A stretch of 64,000 nt of DNA from Sphingomonas sp. TZW2008 (GCF_002117915.1 NZ_BDJB01000007.1:124001-188000); one strand, 5' to 3'. Numbered from the stretch's first letter, positions 51,620-63,927 are shown. Numbers and translations: made by a program. Notes: generated by a model from the sequence alone, not told the origin.

Positions 51620-53617
51620 ATGAACATGTACGCGATCACGCTCCCCGACGGTTCGGTGCGCGAAGTCCCTCCCGGCGCGACGCCCGCCGATATCGCCGCG
51701 GCGATCGGCCCGGGCCTTGCCAAGGCGGCGATCGCCGCGCGCGTCGACGGCGAATTGCGCGATCTGTCGCGGCCGTTCAGCGGCGACGCGCAATTGGCGC
51801 TCGTCACGATGCGCGACGAGAAGGATGCGCTCGAACTCGCGCGGCACGATTACGCGCACGTGCTGGCCGAAGCGGTGCAGCATCTGTTCCCCGGCACGCA
51901 GATCACCTTCGGCCCGGCGACCGACGACGGCTTCTACTACGATTTCGCCGCGCCGGCGGATCGCGGCCCGTTCACCGAGGACGATCTGCCCGCGATCGAG
52001 GCCGAGATGCGCCGCATCATCGCGAAGAACGAGCCGTTCACGCGCGAAGTGTGGAGCCGCGAGCAGCTGATCGAGACGTGGCAGCGCCAGGGTGAGACGT
52101 TCAAGGCCGAATGGGCTGCCGAACTGCCTGACGGCGAGGAACTGACGATCTATCGCCAGGGCCAGTGGCTCGATATGTGCCGCGGCCCGCACATGCCCTC
52201 GACGGGCAAGCTCTCGCCCGACGCGTTCAAGCTGACGCGTGTCTCGGGCGCCTATTGGCGCGGCGACCAGAAGAACGCGATGCTGTCACGCATCTACGGC
52301 ACCGGCTGGCTCAACAAGAAGCAGCTCGACGCGCACCTCACGATGCTTGAGGAAGCGGCGAAGCGCGACCATCGCAAGATCGGCCAGGAGATGGACCTGT
52401 TCCACCTCCAAGCCGAGGCGCACGGCAGCGTCTTCTGGCACCCCAAGGGCTATATGATCTGGCGCCAGCTGGAGGCGTACATGCGTCGCCGGCTCGACGC
52501 GGCGGGCTATGACGAGGTTAAGACGCCGCAGGTGATGGACGCGCGTCAGTGGGAAAAATCCGGCCACTGGGGCAAGTATCGCGAGAACATGTTCGTCATT
52601 CCCGACGAGGTGCCCAACATCGAGGACGAAGGCGCGCTGGTGTCAGACGACGCCGACTGGATGGCGCTGAAGCCGATGAACTGCCCGGCGCACGTCCTGA
52701 TCTTCCGCCAGGGAATCAAATCCTACCGTGACCTCCCCATCCGCATGGCCGAGTTCGGCTGCTGCCACCGCAACGAGCCGCACGGCGCGCTGCACGGCAT
52801 CATGCGCGTGCGCCAGTTCACGCAGGACGACGCGCATATCTTCGTGCGTGAGGATCAGCTGGTCGATGAGGTGGCCAAGTTCATCGACCTGCTCGACAGC
52901 GTGTACCGCGATCTCGGCTTCACTGACTACGCCGTGAAGCTCGCGCTGCGCCCCGAGAAGCGCTTCGGCGACGATGCGATGTGGGACAAGTCGGAGGACG
53001 AGCTGCGCCGCGCCGTCATGGCGTCGAACCTGCCGCAGACGATCAAGGACGGGTTCGAGGAGTTGGAGGGCGAAGGCGCCTTCTACGCGCCCAAGCTCGA
53101 ATTCCACCTGACCGACGCGATCGGCCGCACGTGGCAGGTCGGCACGATCCAGTCGGACCGCGTGCTGCCCGATCGTCTCGACGCGAGCTACATCGGCGAG
53201 GACGGCGAGCGCCACCGGCCGGTGATGCTGCACCGCGCGATCCTCGGCACGTTCGAGCGCTTCCTCGGCATCCTGATGGAGCATCACGCCGGCCGCTTCC
53301 CGCTGTGGCTGTCACCGGTGCAGGTGGTGGTCGCGACGATCGTCTCCGACGCCGATGATTACGCCGAGCAGGTACGCGCGAAGCTCGCCGCCGCCGGGCT
53401 GCGGGTGGAGACCGATCTTCGCAACGAGAAGATCAACTACAAGGTGCGCGAGCACAGCCTCGCCAAGGTTCCCGCGATGCTGGTGGTCGGCAAGCGCGAG
53501 GCGGAGGAGGGCACCGTCGCCGTCCGCCGACTCGGCAGCCAGGGGCAGGAGATCGTCGCGCTCGACGAGATCGTCGCCCGGCTCGTCGAGGAAGCGCGCG
53601 CCCCCGACATGGCGTAA
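51620..53617 (+). CDS. thrS: Threonyl-tRNA synthetase
   Basis: Charges tRNA-Thr. 665 residues: TGS domain ([26 protein letters not shown]), editing domain ([33 protein letters not shown] and [21 protein letters not shown]), class II core with [12 protein letters not shown] and REF/RMAEFG-type motif 2, and the anticodon-binding domain. ATG at 51620 is preferred, with AGGAAAG 6 nt upstream; the GTG at 51617 is too near. Confidence 0.97.
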   Translation: MNMYAITLPDGSVREVPPGATPADIAAAIGPGLAKAAIAARVDGELRDLSRPFSGDAQLALVTMRDEKDALELARHDYAHVLAEAVQHLFPGTQITFGPATDDGFYYDFAAPADRGPFTEDDLPAIEAEMRRIIAKNEPFTREVWSREQLIETWQRQGETFKAEWAAELPDGEELTIYRQGQWLDMCRGPHMPSTGKLSPDAFKLTRVSGAYWRGDQKNAMLSRIYGTGWLNKKQLDAHLTMLEEAAKRDHRKIGQEMDLFHLQAEAHGSVFWHPKGYMIWRQLEAYMRRRLDAAGYDEVKTPQVMDARQWEKSGHWGKYRENMFVIPDEVPNIEDEGALVSDDADWMALKPMNCPAHVLIFRQGIKSYRDLPIRMAEFGCCHRNEPHGALHGIMRVRQFTQDDAHIFVREDQLVDEVAKFIDLLDSVYRDLGFTDYAVKLALRPEKRFGDDAMWDKSEDELRRAVMASNLPQTIKDGFEELEGEGAFYAPKLEFHLTDAIGRTWQVGTIQSDRVLPDRLDASYIGEDGERHRPVMLHRAILGTFERFLGILMEHHAGRFPLWLSPVQVVVATIVSDADDYAEQVRAKLAAAGLRVETDLRNEKINYKVREHSLAKVPAMLVVGKREAEEGTVAVRRLGSQGQEIVALDEIVARLVEEARAPDMA

Positions 53618-53715
53618 GGTCCTGGTCGCCGCCGCCGGGATCGCTTCCCGCGCGGCGCGCGATGTGGCGCGAAAGACGCACTTCGTTACAAAGCTGCAAC
53701 CTGGCGATCGTGTCA

Positions 53716-53733
53716 GGTGACGCGAACGTCACC
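53716..53733. promoter_or_regulatory. Inverted repeat before TonB receptor A
   Basis: GGTGAC-GCGAAC-GTCACC, a perfect 6-bp palindrome with a 6-nt spacer, 56-74 nt before the receptor ATG and between the shared GCTGCAACC (53693) and TAAAGGCGCC (53741) elements. It could be an operator; regulator unknown. Confidence 0.35.
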
Positions 53734-53740
53734 GCGCCGC

Positions 53741-53757
53741 TAAAGGCGCCCCAAACC
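53741..53757 (+). promoter_or_regulatory. Conserved leader element, copy A
   Basis: TAAAGGCGCC followed by CCAAACC, beginning 49 nt before the receptor ATG. The same element occurs 50 nt before the paralog at 57524. Confidence 0.45.
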
Positions 53758-53789
53758 GGCTGATAGGGCCGAATGGGGAGGATCGCCAC

Positions 53790-56618
<2,829 letters not shown>

Positions 56619-56640
56619 TCCAATCACCGGTCGAACGTCG

Positions 56641-56680
56641 CGGCCGTCGTCCCCTCGGGGCGGCGGCCGTTTCGTGTCTT
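56641..56680 (+). terminator. Terminator after receptor A
   Basis: CGGCCG (56641-56646) pairs with CGGCCG (56664-56669), with inner CCCC/GGGG and a TC loop, followed by TTTCGTGTCTTT. Lies 23 nt after the stop. Confidence 0.6.
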
Positions 56681-56738
56681 TCGGATTGACACGCGAGCGC
56701 CTATATTGGCGGTAAGTGTTCAAACAGGAGAATCAACC

Positions 56739-57284
56739 ATACGTCCGCCAATGATGCGCCGGCCTAACCAGGCGCCGCCGATGAACGGCCCGCGATTCAA
56801 CGAATGGATCCAGAGCCAGAAGGTCCGCGTGATTGATCACGAGGGCGAGAATCTCGGCGTGATGTACACCCGCGAAGCGATCGCCCAAGCCAAGGAAGTC
56901 GGGCTCGATCTCGTTGAGGTGTCGCCCAACGCCGATCCGCCCGTGGCCAAGTTCCTCGATGTCGGCAAGTTCAAGTACGAGGCGCAGAAGAAGGCGAACC
57001 TCGCCCGCAAGAGCCAGAAGACGCAGGAGATCAAAGAGATCAAGATGCGTCCCAACATCGACGATCACGATTACGATACGAAGATGAAGAAGGTCGAGGA
57101 GTTCATCGGCGACGGCGACAAGGTGAAGGTCACCATGCGCTTCCGCGGGCGTGAGCTCAGCCACGGCCAGCTCGGCATGGCGGTGCTGCAGCGCGTCGCC
57201 GAGCAGGTGGCGGAAGTCGCCAAGGTCGAAGCCTATCCGCGCATGGAAGGCCGCCAGATGCTGATGGTTTTGGCGCCCAAGTAA
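56739..57284 (+). CDS. infC: Translation initiation factor IF-3 (apparent AUA start)
   Basis: Binds 30S subunits and checks initiator pairing. 181 residues: N-domain FNEWIQSQKVRVIDHEGENLGVMYTREAIAQAKEVGLDLVEVSPNADPPVAKFLDVGKFKYEAQKKAN, linker, and C-domain IKMRPNIDDHDYDTKMKKVEEFIGDGDKVKVTMRFRGRELSH. AGGAG (56726-56730) lies 8 nt before an in-frame ATA at 56739 (ATA CGT CCG CCA ATG); the first ATG (56751) is 20 nt away. In other bacteria infC uses a rare AUU start for IF-3 autoregulation. An ATA start here would serve the same role. Confidence 0.93.
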   Translation: MRPPMMRRPNQAPPMNGPRFNEWIQSQKVRVIDHEGENLGVMYTREAIAQAKEVGLDLVEVSPNADPPVAKFLDVGKFKYEAQKKANLARKSQKTQEIKEIKMRPNIDDHDYDTKMKKVEEFIGDGDKVKVTMRFRGRELSHGQLGMAVLQRVAEQVAEVAKVEAYPRMEGRQMLMVLAPK

Positions 57285-57309
57285 CTTTTTTTAGAACCGT
57301 TTTTCAATC

Positions 57310-57342
57310 GGCCGCGTCCGCCCGTCGGGCGCGGCCTTTTTT
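57310..57342 (+). terminator. Intrinsic terminator after infC
   Basis: GGCCGCG and CGCGGCC arms with an inner CCCG/CGGG part, followed by TTTTTTG. Another T-run follows the stop at about 57286. Confidence 0.85.
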
Positions 57343-57418
57343 GTGCGATGCCGTAGCGTCAGTTGTGCGCTGCAACCGAACCATTTCGGCCATACCGTGG
57401 CGCGCGGGCGACAGCCGT

Positions 57419-57431
57419 ATTCGAAACGAAT
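57419..57431. promoter_or_regulatory. Palindrome before TonB receptor B
   Basis: ATTCG-AAA-CGAAT, a 5-bp palindrome with a 3-nt spacer, about 93-105 nt before the receptor start. Different from the palindrome in the paralog's upstream region. Confidence 0.3.
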
Positions 57432-57473
57432 CGTCAGCAACAAAAATTCTCTAGATCGCGCCTTCGTTGGCCG

Positions 57474-57493
57474 TAAAGGCGCCGCTCCAAACC
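57474..57493 (+). promoter_or_regulatory. Conserved leader element, copy B
   Basis: TAAAGGCGCC then GCT and CCAAACC, beginning 50 nt before the receptor ATG, matching copy A at 53741. GCTGCAACC is also shared (57369 and 53693). Confidence 0.45.
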
Positions 57494-57523
57494 CGATCTT
57501 CAAAAAATAATCCGGAGAGCACG

Positions 57524-60346
57524 ATGCGTCGCGCCGCCTCGCTTTTGTCTACCGCCGTCCTGTTCGCCGCGCTGCCCGCGCTGGCCCAGCAGCAGCCGAG
57601 CCAGGATCCCACCGCCGCCGCGTCGGTCGACACGCCGCAGCCCGCACCCGCTGCGGACACCGATCTGGGCGCTGGCGAGGGCGGCAATGCCGGTGACATC
57701 GTCGTCACCGCAACGCGTCGTGCCGAGCGCCTTGCCGACGTGCCGATCGCCGTTTCGGCGGTGAGCCAGGCTGCGCTGCAGAATTCGGGCGCCAACGACA
57801 TCCGCGGCGTGGTGCAGCTCGCGCCGTCCCTGCTCATCTCGTCGACCGGGAGCGAGGCGAACGCCTCCGCGCGTATCCGCGGCATCGGCACCGTCGGTGA
57901 CAACCCCGGGCTCGAGAGCTCGGTCGCGGTGTTCATCGACGGCGTCTATCGCAGCCGCACCGGCTCGGGCCTCAACGACATCGGCGAGGTCGACCGGATC
58001 GAGGTGCTGCGCGGACCACAGGGCACGCTGTCGGGCCGCAACGCGTCGGCCGGCGCGATCAACGTCTACACCAAGGCGCCGTCGAACGACTTCGGCGGCT
58101 ACCTCGAGGGCACGTACGGCAATTACGACAACATCCGCATCGCCGGTGCGGTGACGGGTCCGATCGTCAAGGACGTGCTGTCGTTCCGCCTCGACGGCGT
58201 GTTCAACAAGCGTGATGGCTTCTACCGCGACGTCGTCAACAACACCGACTACAACAACCGCGATCGCTACTTCGTGCGCGGTCAGCTGCTGTTCGAGCCG
58301 ACGTCGGAACTCACCGTCCGCCTAATCGGTGACTATACCTTCCGTGACGAGAAGTGCTGCGGCGCGGTCTATGTCGACACGCGCGAGAAGCTCGATCCGA
58401 CGCCGGGCGTCCCGGGCGACTTCACCGTCAACCCCAACGGCAACCGCATCGTCGACGTGCTGCGCAGCCTCGGCGGCGTGTTCCCGAGTGCGGGCGATCC
58501 GTACAACCGCCGCATCGCCTTCTCGCCGGGCCGCGCCTATTCGAACGAGACCAAGGATTACGGCGGGTCGATGCAGATCGACTATGATTTCGGCAACGCC
58601 TCGCTGACGTCGATCACCGCCTATCGCGAGTACAAGGCGGGCAACGCCGCGGACATCGATTACGGCAACGTCGATCTCGGCTACCGCGCCGACGACGGCC
58701 GCGCCTTCCGCCAGTTCCACACCTTCACGCAGGAAGTCCGCCTGCAGGGTTCGGCGTTCGACGACCGCCTCGACTGGCTCGTCGGCGGCTTCTACTCGAA
58801 CGAAGACCTGACGATCGGCGACAACCTCCAGTTCGGCTCGCAGTACGGCGCCTTCGCGTCGTGCCGCATCGTCGCGACCGTCAATCCGCTTGCGGCGCTG
58901 CGCAATCCAGCCGCACCGGGCTGCCTCGGCACTGGCTTCGTCGCACCGGGCGTTACGGGCCGTGCAGCCGTGCTCGGAGGCTTGATCCAGGCGCAGGTCG
59001 CTGCCGGCACGCCGCTCGCCACCGCTTCGACGAACGCCGGCCTGCTCGGCGCGGGGCTCGATCGTCTGTCGACGCTCAACAACCTCGGCGATCGCAACGC
59101 GACCTACAAGCAGAACAGCGAGAACTACGCGTTCTTCACGCACAACATCTTCAAGCTGACGGATACGCTGTCGATCACTGCCGGCCTGCGCTGGACGCAC
59201 GAGGCGAAGAACTTCCGCGCCGCGTTCGACAACACCAACACCGTCTGCCCGCAGCTCCAGCAGAGCCTCGCGCCGCTGCTCGGCAACGCCGCACTCGCGC
59301 AGCTCGCCGGTGGTATCATCACGCTGGGCTGCACCGGCAACTCGACGGTCGCGCTCAACGGGCTCGATCTGCGTGATGATTTCTCGGAGGACGAATTCAC
59401 CGGCACCGGCGTCATCTCGTGGAAGCCGACGCGCGATCTGATGCTCTACGCGAGCTACTCGCGCGGCTATAAGGCGGGCGGCTACAACCTCGATCGGTCG
59501 GAACTGGCGCCCAACGCTTTCGCCCCGCCCACGAACGCGGGCGCAGCGCGCCTCCGCTTCGATCCGGAGCTGGTCAACAGCTACGAAGCGGGCGTCAAAT
59601 ATTCGACGCGTCAGTTCACTGCCAACGTCACCGTGTTCCGCTCGGATTTCGAAAACTTCCAGCTCAACACGTTCAACGGCACCAACTTCGTCGTCCAGAA
59701 CATCGGCTCGTGCTCGGATAGCCTGAACGGCGCCGATCAGGACGCATCGGCGACGACCGGCGCTTGCGCCGGCAAGGTCGGCACCGGCGTGCGCAGCCAG
59801 GGCGTCGAGCTCGAGATTGGCATCTACCCGGCGCGTAACTTCGCGGTGAACCTCGGCTACACGCTGGCCGACACCAAGTTCCGCCGCAACCTCGTCGGCT
59901 CGGCCTCGGGCGAGCCGCTCGATCCGGCGCTGTTCCTGCTCGCCGGCAGCCAGATGTCGAACGCGCCGCGCAACGTCGTGACGAGCTCGGTCAGCTGGAC
60001 GCCGGATATCGGCAGCAGCGGGATGTCGGCGCTGTTCTACCTCGATGGTCGTCTGTCGAGCGATTACAACACCGGCTCGGATCTGTTCCTGGAGAAGGCG
60101 CAGGACAGCTTCTTCGTCGCCAATGCGCGCGTCGGCCTGCGCGGGCCCGACGCCAACTGGGCGATCGAGGGCTTCGTGCAGAACCTGTTCGACCAGGATT
60201 ACCAGCAGGTCGCGTTCAACGCCCCGTTCCAGGGCGCGGGCAGCATCGCGCAGGTCCAGCGCTTCGGCGGTACCGGGAACCAGATCTTCTCATCGTTCCT
60301 CGCCGAGCCGCGCACCTATGGCGTCACGCTGCGCAAGCGCTTCTGA
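57524..60346 (+). CDS. TonB-dependent receptor B (paralog of A)
   Basis: A 940-residue receptor with the same layout as A: signal peptide to ALAQ, DIVVTATRRAERLADVPIAVSAV, plug RIRGIGTVGDNPGLESSVAVFIDGVYRSRTGSGLNDIGEVDRIEVLRGPQGTLSGRN, and a barrel ending YGVTLRKRF. The plug signature reads GTLSGRN rather than GTLFGRN. Loop cysteines are conserved with A (IGSCSDSLNGADQDASATTGAC). ATG at 57524 follows GGAG. The open frame extends upstream but has no ribosome-binding site. The pair suggests duplication and divergence; ligand unknown. Confidence 0.9.
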   Translation: MRRAASLLSTAVLFAALPALAQQQPSQDPTAAASVDTPQPAPAADTDLGAGEGGNAGDIVVTATRRAERLADVPIAVSAVSQAALQNSGANDIRGVVQLAPSLLISSTGSEANASARIRGIGTVGDNPGLESSVAVFIDGVYRSRTGSGLNDIGEVDRIEVLRGPQGTLSGRNASAGAINVYTKAPSNDFGGYLEGTYGNYDNIRIAGAVTGPIVKDVLSFRLDGVFNKRDGFYRDVVNNTDYNNRDRYFVRGQLLFEPTSELTVRLIGDYTFRDEKCCGAVYVDTREKLDPTPGVPGDFTVNPNGNRIVDVLRSLGGVFPSAGDPYNRRIAFSPGRAYSNETKDYGGSMQIDYDFGNASLTSITAYREYKAGNAADIDYGNVDLGYRADDGRAFRQFHTFTQEVRLQGSAFDDRLDWLVGGFYSNEDLTIGDNLQFGSQYGAFASCRIVATVNPLAALRNPAAPGCLGTGFVAPGVTGRAAVLGGLIQAQVAAGTPLATASTNAGLLGAGLDRLSTLNNLGDRNATYKQNSENYAFFTHNIFKLTDTLSITAGLRWTHEAKNFRAAFDNTNTVCPQLQQSLAPLLGNAALAQLAGGIITLGCTGNSTVALNGLDLRDDFSEDEFTGTGVISWKPTRDLMLYASYSRGYKAGGYNLDRSELAPNAFAPPTNAGAARLRFDPELVNSYEAGVKYSTRQFTANVTVFRSDFENFQLNTFNGTNFVVQNIGSCSDSLNGADQDASATTGACAGKVGTGVRSQGVELEIGIYPARNFAVNLGYTLADTKFRRNLVGSASGEPLDPALFLLAGSQMSNAPRNVVTSSVSWTPDIGSSGMSALFYLDGRLSSDYNTGSDLFLEKAQDSFFVANARVGLRGPDANWAIEGFVQNLFDQDYQQVAFNAPFQGAGSIAQVQRFGGTGNQIFSSFLAEPRTYGVTLRKRF

Positions 60347-60391
60347 TCGGAAGCGGGCGGGGGGGGGACACCCTCTCCCCGATCGCTTAGG

Positions 60392-60428
60392 AAAGGCGGC
60401 ATCTGGTCGATCCAGGTGCCGCCTTTTT
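60392..60428 (+). terminator. Intrinsic terminator after receptor B
   Basis: AAGGCGGCATCTGG and TCCAGGTGCCGCCTT arms (one mismatch) flank TCGA and end in TTTTTC. One of the strongest terminators in the window. Confidence 0.9.
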
Positions 60429-60436
60429 CTTGGCCG

Positions 60437-60817
60437 TCAGGCCGGCGGTTCCCACAGCTCGATCGCATTGCCCTCGGGATCGTGGATGCGCGCAAAGCGG
60501 CCCGTCTCCGGCGAATCCCATTCCGTCCGCGTCTCGGCGGCGATGCCGGATGCCGCGAGCGTTGCGACCAGCCCGGCAAGGTCGCTAACGCGCAGGTTGA
60601 GCATCCACGCCTTGTCGGCGGCGAAATAATCGCTGTCGGCGCGGAACGGCGCGAACACCGTCGGCCCGCCCTGCGTCTGCCAGAACCATTCGCTCGCTGC
60701 GCCGTCCCCGCTCGCGTTGCAGCCCGCGCCGACGCCGAGATGCGTGCGGTACCAGGCGCTCAGCGCATCGGGATCGCGCGCGCGAAAGAACAAGCCACCT
60801 ATTCCCAGCACCGGCAT
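60437..60817 (-). CDS. VOC (glyoxalase-fold) family protein
   Basis: A 126-residue single VOC domain: GGLFFRARDPDALSAWYRTHLGV...WMLNLRVSDLAGLVATLAASGI...GRFARIHDPEGNAIELWEPP, with the C-terminal Glu of the IELWEP strand. The N-terminal metal His is replaced (GGLFFR), so metal use is uncertain. Function not deducible. Convergent with receptor B across the terminator. Confidence 0.85.
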   Translation of the reverse strand: MPVLGIGGLFFRARDPDALSAWYRTHLGVGAGCNASGDGAASEWFWQTQGGPTVFAPFRADSDYFAADKAWMLNLRVSDLAGLVATLAASGIAAETRTEWDSPETGRFARIHDPEGNAIELWEPPA

Positions 60818-60862
60818 CGCGCACCTCCCGCTTGATCGAACAGGATGGTGCGCGGTCGGTGG

Positions 60863-63610
60863 CTAGGCGGCAAGCTCCATCGCGCGACCCGCGGCGGCGT
60901 CGAGCAGCCGCTTCTCCAGCGTCTTGAGCCGCGGCCCGCTGGCGATCTTGTCGCCCGTCAGATCGGTCAGGTAGAAAGTGTCGACCGCGCGCTCGCCATA
61001 GGTCGCGACGTGCGCCGAGTGGATCGTCACCTTCGACTGGAACAGCGCGTGCGCCAGCTGGTTGAGCAGCGCCGGCCGGTCGCGCGCCGTCACCTCGACG
61101 ACGGTGAAGCGGTTCGACGCCTTGTTGTCGATCAGCACGTTGGGTTCGATCGCGAAGGCATCGGCGCGGGTGCGCGGCAGCGGCTTCGCCTTCAGCCGGT
61201 CGATCAGCTTGCCGCGGTTTGCCAGCGCATCCTCGATCGCGGTGCGCAGCCGCGCGAGCTGGTCGTCCTCGGCAAACGGCCGGCCATAGGGGTCCTGCAC
61301 CAGGAAATTATCCAGCGCCATGCCGTCGCGCGTCGTGTGGATACGCGCGTCAATGATGTTGCCGCCGGCGACGTGGATCGCGCCGGCGATGCGATAGAAG
61401 ATGCCGGGATGATCGGCGGCATAGACGGTGACGAGCGTCGCGCCGCGCTGCGCATAGACCTGCGCGTCGATCGCCAGCCGCGCCTCGCCCATCTTGGCGA
61501 CGAAGCGGGCGTTGTGGAGCAGCACGTCCTCGGGCTCGGCGATCCAATAGGCCTCGGGAAAGCGACGGACGTAGCGCGCCAGCGCGTCGGCATCCCACGC
61601 CATCGCCGCCGCGAGATTCGTCTGCTTCGCCTCAATCCGCTCGCCGCGGCCCTTTTGCTTGTGGCCGAGCCGCAGCACCTCCTCCGCCGCCTCGAACAGA
61701 TCGCCGAGCAGCTGGCGTTTCCACCCGTTCCAGGTGCCGGGGCCGACCGCACGGATATCGACGATCGTCAGGATCAGCAGCAGCCGCAGCCGCTCCGCCG
61801 ATTGCACCACGGCGGTGAAATCGAGGATCGTCTTGAAGTCCGACAGGTCGCGCTTGAACGCCGTCGCCGACATCAGCAGGTGATGCCGCACCAGCCACGC
61901 CACCGTTTCGGTCTCCGCGCGGCTCAGCCCGAAGCGCGGGCACAGCCGCTCGGCAACCGCCGCGCCCAGGATCGAATGGTCGCCGCCGCGCCCCTTGGCG
62001 ATGTCGTGCAGCAGCACCGCGACGTACAGCACGCGCCGCGACAGGATCTGGTCGAAGATCGCGGTGGCGAGCGGGTGGTCGGCGGCCAGCGCGCCGCTCT
62101 CGATCCGCGCGAGCAGCCCGATCGCGCGGATCGTGTGCTCGTCGACGGTGTAATGGTGGTACATGTCGAACTGCATCTGCGCGACGACGCGGCCGAAATC
62201 GGGCACGAAGCGCCCGAACACACCCGTCTCGTTCATCCAGCGCAGCACAAGTTCGGGATCGCGCGGGCTCGTCAGCACGTCGAGGAACAGCGCGTTGGCG
62301 CGCGGATCGGTGCGCACGTCGTCGACCAGCTTGGCGTCGCGCGTCGCGGCGCGCGCGGCAAGCGGATGGATTTCCACCCCGTGCAGATCGGCGAGCTGGA
62401 AGATCTCGATCAGCCGCACCGGATCCTCGGCGAAGAAGCCGTCGTGCGGCAGCGCGAGCCGCCCGCGATCGAGCACGAACCCCGCCAGTTTACGCGGGCG
62501 CCGGCGCAGCTGCGGCAGGCCAAAGCGGCGCCCGCGCGCGGCGAACTTCTCGTCGAGGTGCGCCAGGAACACGCCCGTCAGCGCGCCGACCGATTTGGCG
62601 TGCAGAAAGTAATATTGCATGAACCGCTCGACCGCCGCCTTGCCCGGCCGGTCGGAGAAGCGCATCCGCTCCGCGATCTCGCGCTGCATGTCGAAAGTCA
62701 GCCGGTCCTCGGCACGCCCCGCGGCGAGGTGGAGGTGGCAGCGCACCGCCCACAGGAAATTGTCGGCACGGTTGAACAGGCGGTATTCCGCAGGGGTGAA
62801 CAGCCCCACGTCGACGAGCTGCGCGGCGCGATCGACGTCGTAGACGTACTTGCCGATCCAGAACAGCGCGTGGAGGTCGCGCAGCGCGCCCTTGCCCTCC
62901 TTCACATTGGGCTCGACGACGTAGCGCGTGTCGCCCATCTTCACGTGGCGCACGTTTCGCTCGGCGAGCTTGTCGGCGATGAATTGGCGCTCGGTGCCGA
63001 ACGTCACCTCCGCCTTGAAGCGCGCGATCGCCTCGTCGTGCAGCGCGGTGTCGCCCCACACGAACCGCCCTTCGAGCAGCGCGGTACGGATCGTCACGTC
63101 ACCCTTCGCCTGGCGCACCATCTCGTCGAGCGAGCGCGACGAATGGCCGACCTTCAGCCCAAGGTCCCACAGCGCGTAGAGCATCGATTCGATCACCTGC
63201 TCGGCCCATGGCGTCTGCTTCCACGGCGTCAGGAAACCGATGTCGACGTCGGAGAACGGCGCCATCTCGCCGCGGCCGTAGCCGCCGACCGCGATCAGCG
63301 ACAGGCGTTCACCTGCGGTACGATTGGTCGGCGGGTACAGCCGCTGGGTGATGAGATCGAGCAGGATGCGCAGCAGCTGGTCGATCAGGAACGCTTGCGC
63401 ATTCGCCGCCTCCAGCCCGCGCGATGGGCGGTCGGCGAGCCTTCGCGCGATCTCCGCGCGCCCGGCGTCGAGCGCGTCCTTGAGCATCGCGGTGGCGGTA
63501 CGGCGCAGCAGCGCGGGGTCGTCGATCTCGAGCGCGGCGATCGCCTCGGCGAGCGCGCGGCGATCGACGATCGCCCGGCGATTGGGAAGCGTGTCGAAGC
63601 GCGTGCTCAT
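60863..63610 (-). CDS. glnD: [Protein-PII] uridylyltransferase / uridylyl-removing enzyme
   Basis: Nitrogen sensor that uridylylates PII when glutamine is low and removes it when high. 915 residues: nucleotidyltransferase domain (SLIAVGGYGRGEMAPFSDVDIGFL), the linker domain, an HD domain (VAVLLHDIAKGRGGDHS; the pair of HD residues in LLHDIAK), and two C-terminal ACT domains (YAADHPGIFYRIAGAIHVAGGNIIDARIHTTRDG, EVTARDRPALLNQLAHALFQSKVTIHSAHVATYGERAVDTFYLTDLTG). Start at 63610 (MSTRFDTL); the in-frame 22 codons before it resemble no N-terminus. Divergent from the 58-residue gene. Confidence 0.97.
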   Translation of the reverse strand: MSTRFDTLPNRRAIVDRRALAEAIAALEIDDPALLRRTATAMLKDALDAGRAEIARRLADRPSRGLEAANAQAFLIDQLLRILLDLITQRLYPPTNRTAGERLSLIAVGGYGRGEMAPFSDVDIGFLTPWKQTPWAEQVIESMLYALWDLGLKVGHSSRSLDEMVRQAKGDVTIRTALLEGRFVWGDTALHDEAIARFKAEVTFGTERQFIADKLAERNVRHVKMGDTRYVVEPNVKEGKGALRDLHALFWIGKYVYDVDRAAQLVDVGLFTPAEYRLFNRADNFLWAVRCHLHLAAGRAEDRLTFDMQREIAERMRFSDRPGKAAVERFMQYYFLHAKSVGALTGVFLAHLDEKFAARGRRFGLPQLRRRPRKLAGFVLDRGRLALPHDGFFAEDPVRLIEIFQLADLHGVEIHPLAARAATRDAKLVDDVRTDPRANALFLDVLTSPRDPELVLRWMNETGVFGRFVPDFGRVVAQMQFDMYHHYTVDEHTIRAIGLLARIESGALAADHPLATAIFDQILSRRVLYVAVLLHDIAKGRGGDHSILGAAVAERLCPRFGLSRAETETVAWLVRHHLLMSATAFKRDLSDFKTILDFTAVVQSAERLRLLLILTIVDIRAVGPGTWNGWKRQLLGDLFEAAEEVLRLGHKQKGRGERIEAKQTNLAAAMAWDADALARYVRRFPEAYWIAEPEDVLLHNARFVAKMGEARLAIDAQVYAQRGATLVTVYAADHPGIFYRIAGAIHVAGGNIIDARIHTTRDGMALDNFLVQDPYGRPFAEDDQLARLRTAIEDALANRGKLIDRLKAKPLPRTRADAFAIEPNVLIDNKASNRFTVVEVTARDRPALLNQLAHALFQSKVTIHSAHVATYGERAVDTFYLTDLTGDKIASGPRLKTLEKRLLDAAAGRAMELAA

Positions 63611-63677
63611 CCCGCCAGCGGTACGGCAAAGCGACGCGCCTTGGAACCGGGCGCAATCGTTCCTATATAGTAACAAT

Positions 63678-63707
63678 CGCCAGTATCACCGCCCGTAGGC
63701 GCTGGCG
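63678..63707 (+). other. Structured 5' leader hairpin
   Basis: CGCCAG (63678-63683) pairs with CTGGCG (63702-63707), enclosing CGCC-CGTA-GGCG (63690-63701) and a TATCAC bulge. It is followed by CTGAGAG and a further GGCGC/GCGCC pairing toward the ribosome-binding site GGAG at 63741. It lies in the leader of the small gene at 63751. I do not identify a known riboswitch class. Confidence 0.4.
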
Positions 63708-63750
63708 GCTGAGAGACGCACGTGCTCCCGCTTACGCGCCGGAGTGTTCC

Positions 63751-63927
63751 ATGGATCTCAATCACCTACTCGCCCGCCACCAGATCTCGCTGATGCGGGT
63801 GCGCGCCGCCGCCTCGCCGGAGGCGCGCCACGCGCACGCCGGGCTCACGCGCGGTTACGCGACGCGGATCGCGGCGCTCCAGTCCCGCAGCGGCGCCACC
63901 AGCCCGCTCGCCGGCCGCGCGGCATGA
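63751..63927 (+). CDS. 58-residue small protein of unknown function
   Basis: MDLNHLLARHQISLMRVRAAASPEARHAHAGLTRGYATRIAALQ begins a 58-residue basic, probably helical protein (His- and Arg-rich, no signal peptide). GGAG lies 6 nt upstream of the ATG, and the next gene overlaps the stop (ATGA), which supports real translation. No family recognised; sphingomonads carry similar short proteins. Confidence 0.6.
   Translation: MDLNHLLARHQISLMRVRAAASPEARHAHAGLTRGYATRIAALQSRSGATSPLAGRAA

Noticed and set aside
56686..56707. TTGACA and TATATT before infC as a promoter
   Set aside because: The hexamers are only 10 bp apart, too close for a sigma70 promoter. The receptor terminator lies just upstream, so a promoter exists nearby, but I cannot place it.
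60845..63670. 941-codon plus-strand open frame
   Set aside because: Antisense to glnD, whose four domains are all recognisable on the minus strand.
63698..63745. CTGAGAG in the leader as a TPP riboswitch
   Set aside because: The second thi-box element (CTGATCTGGATAATGCCAG-like) is missing and no thiamine gene follows.
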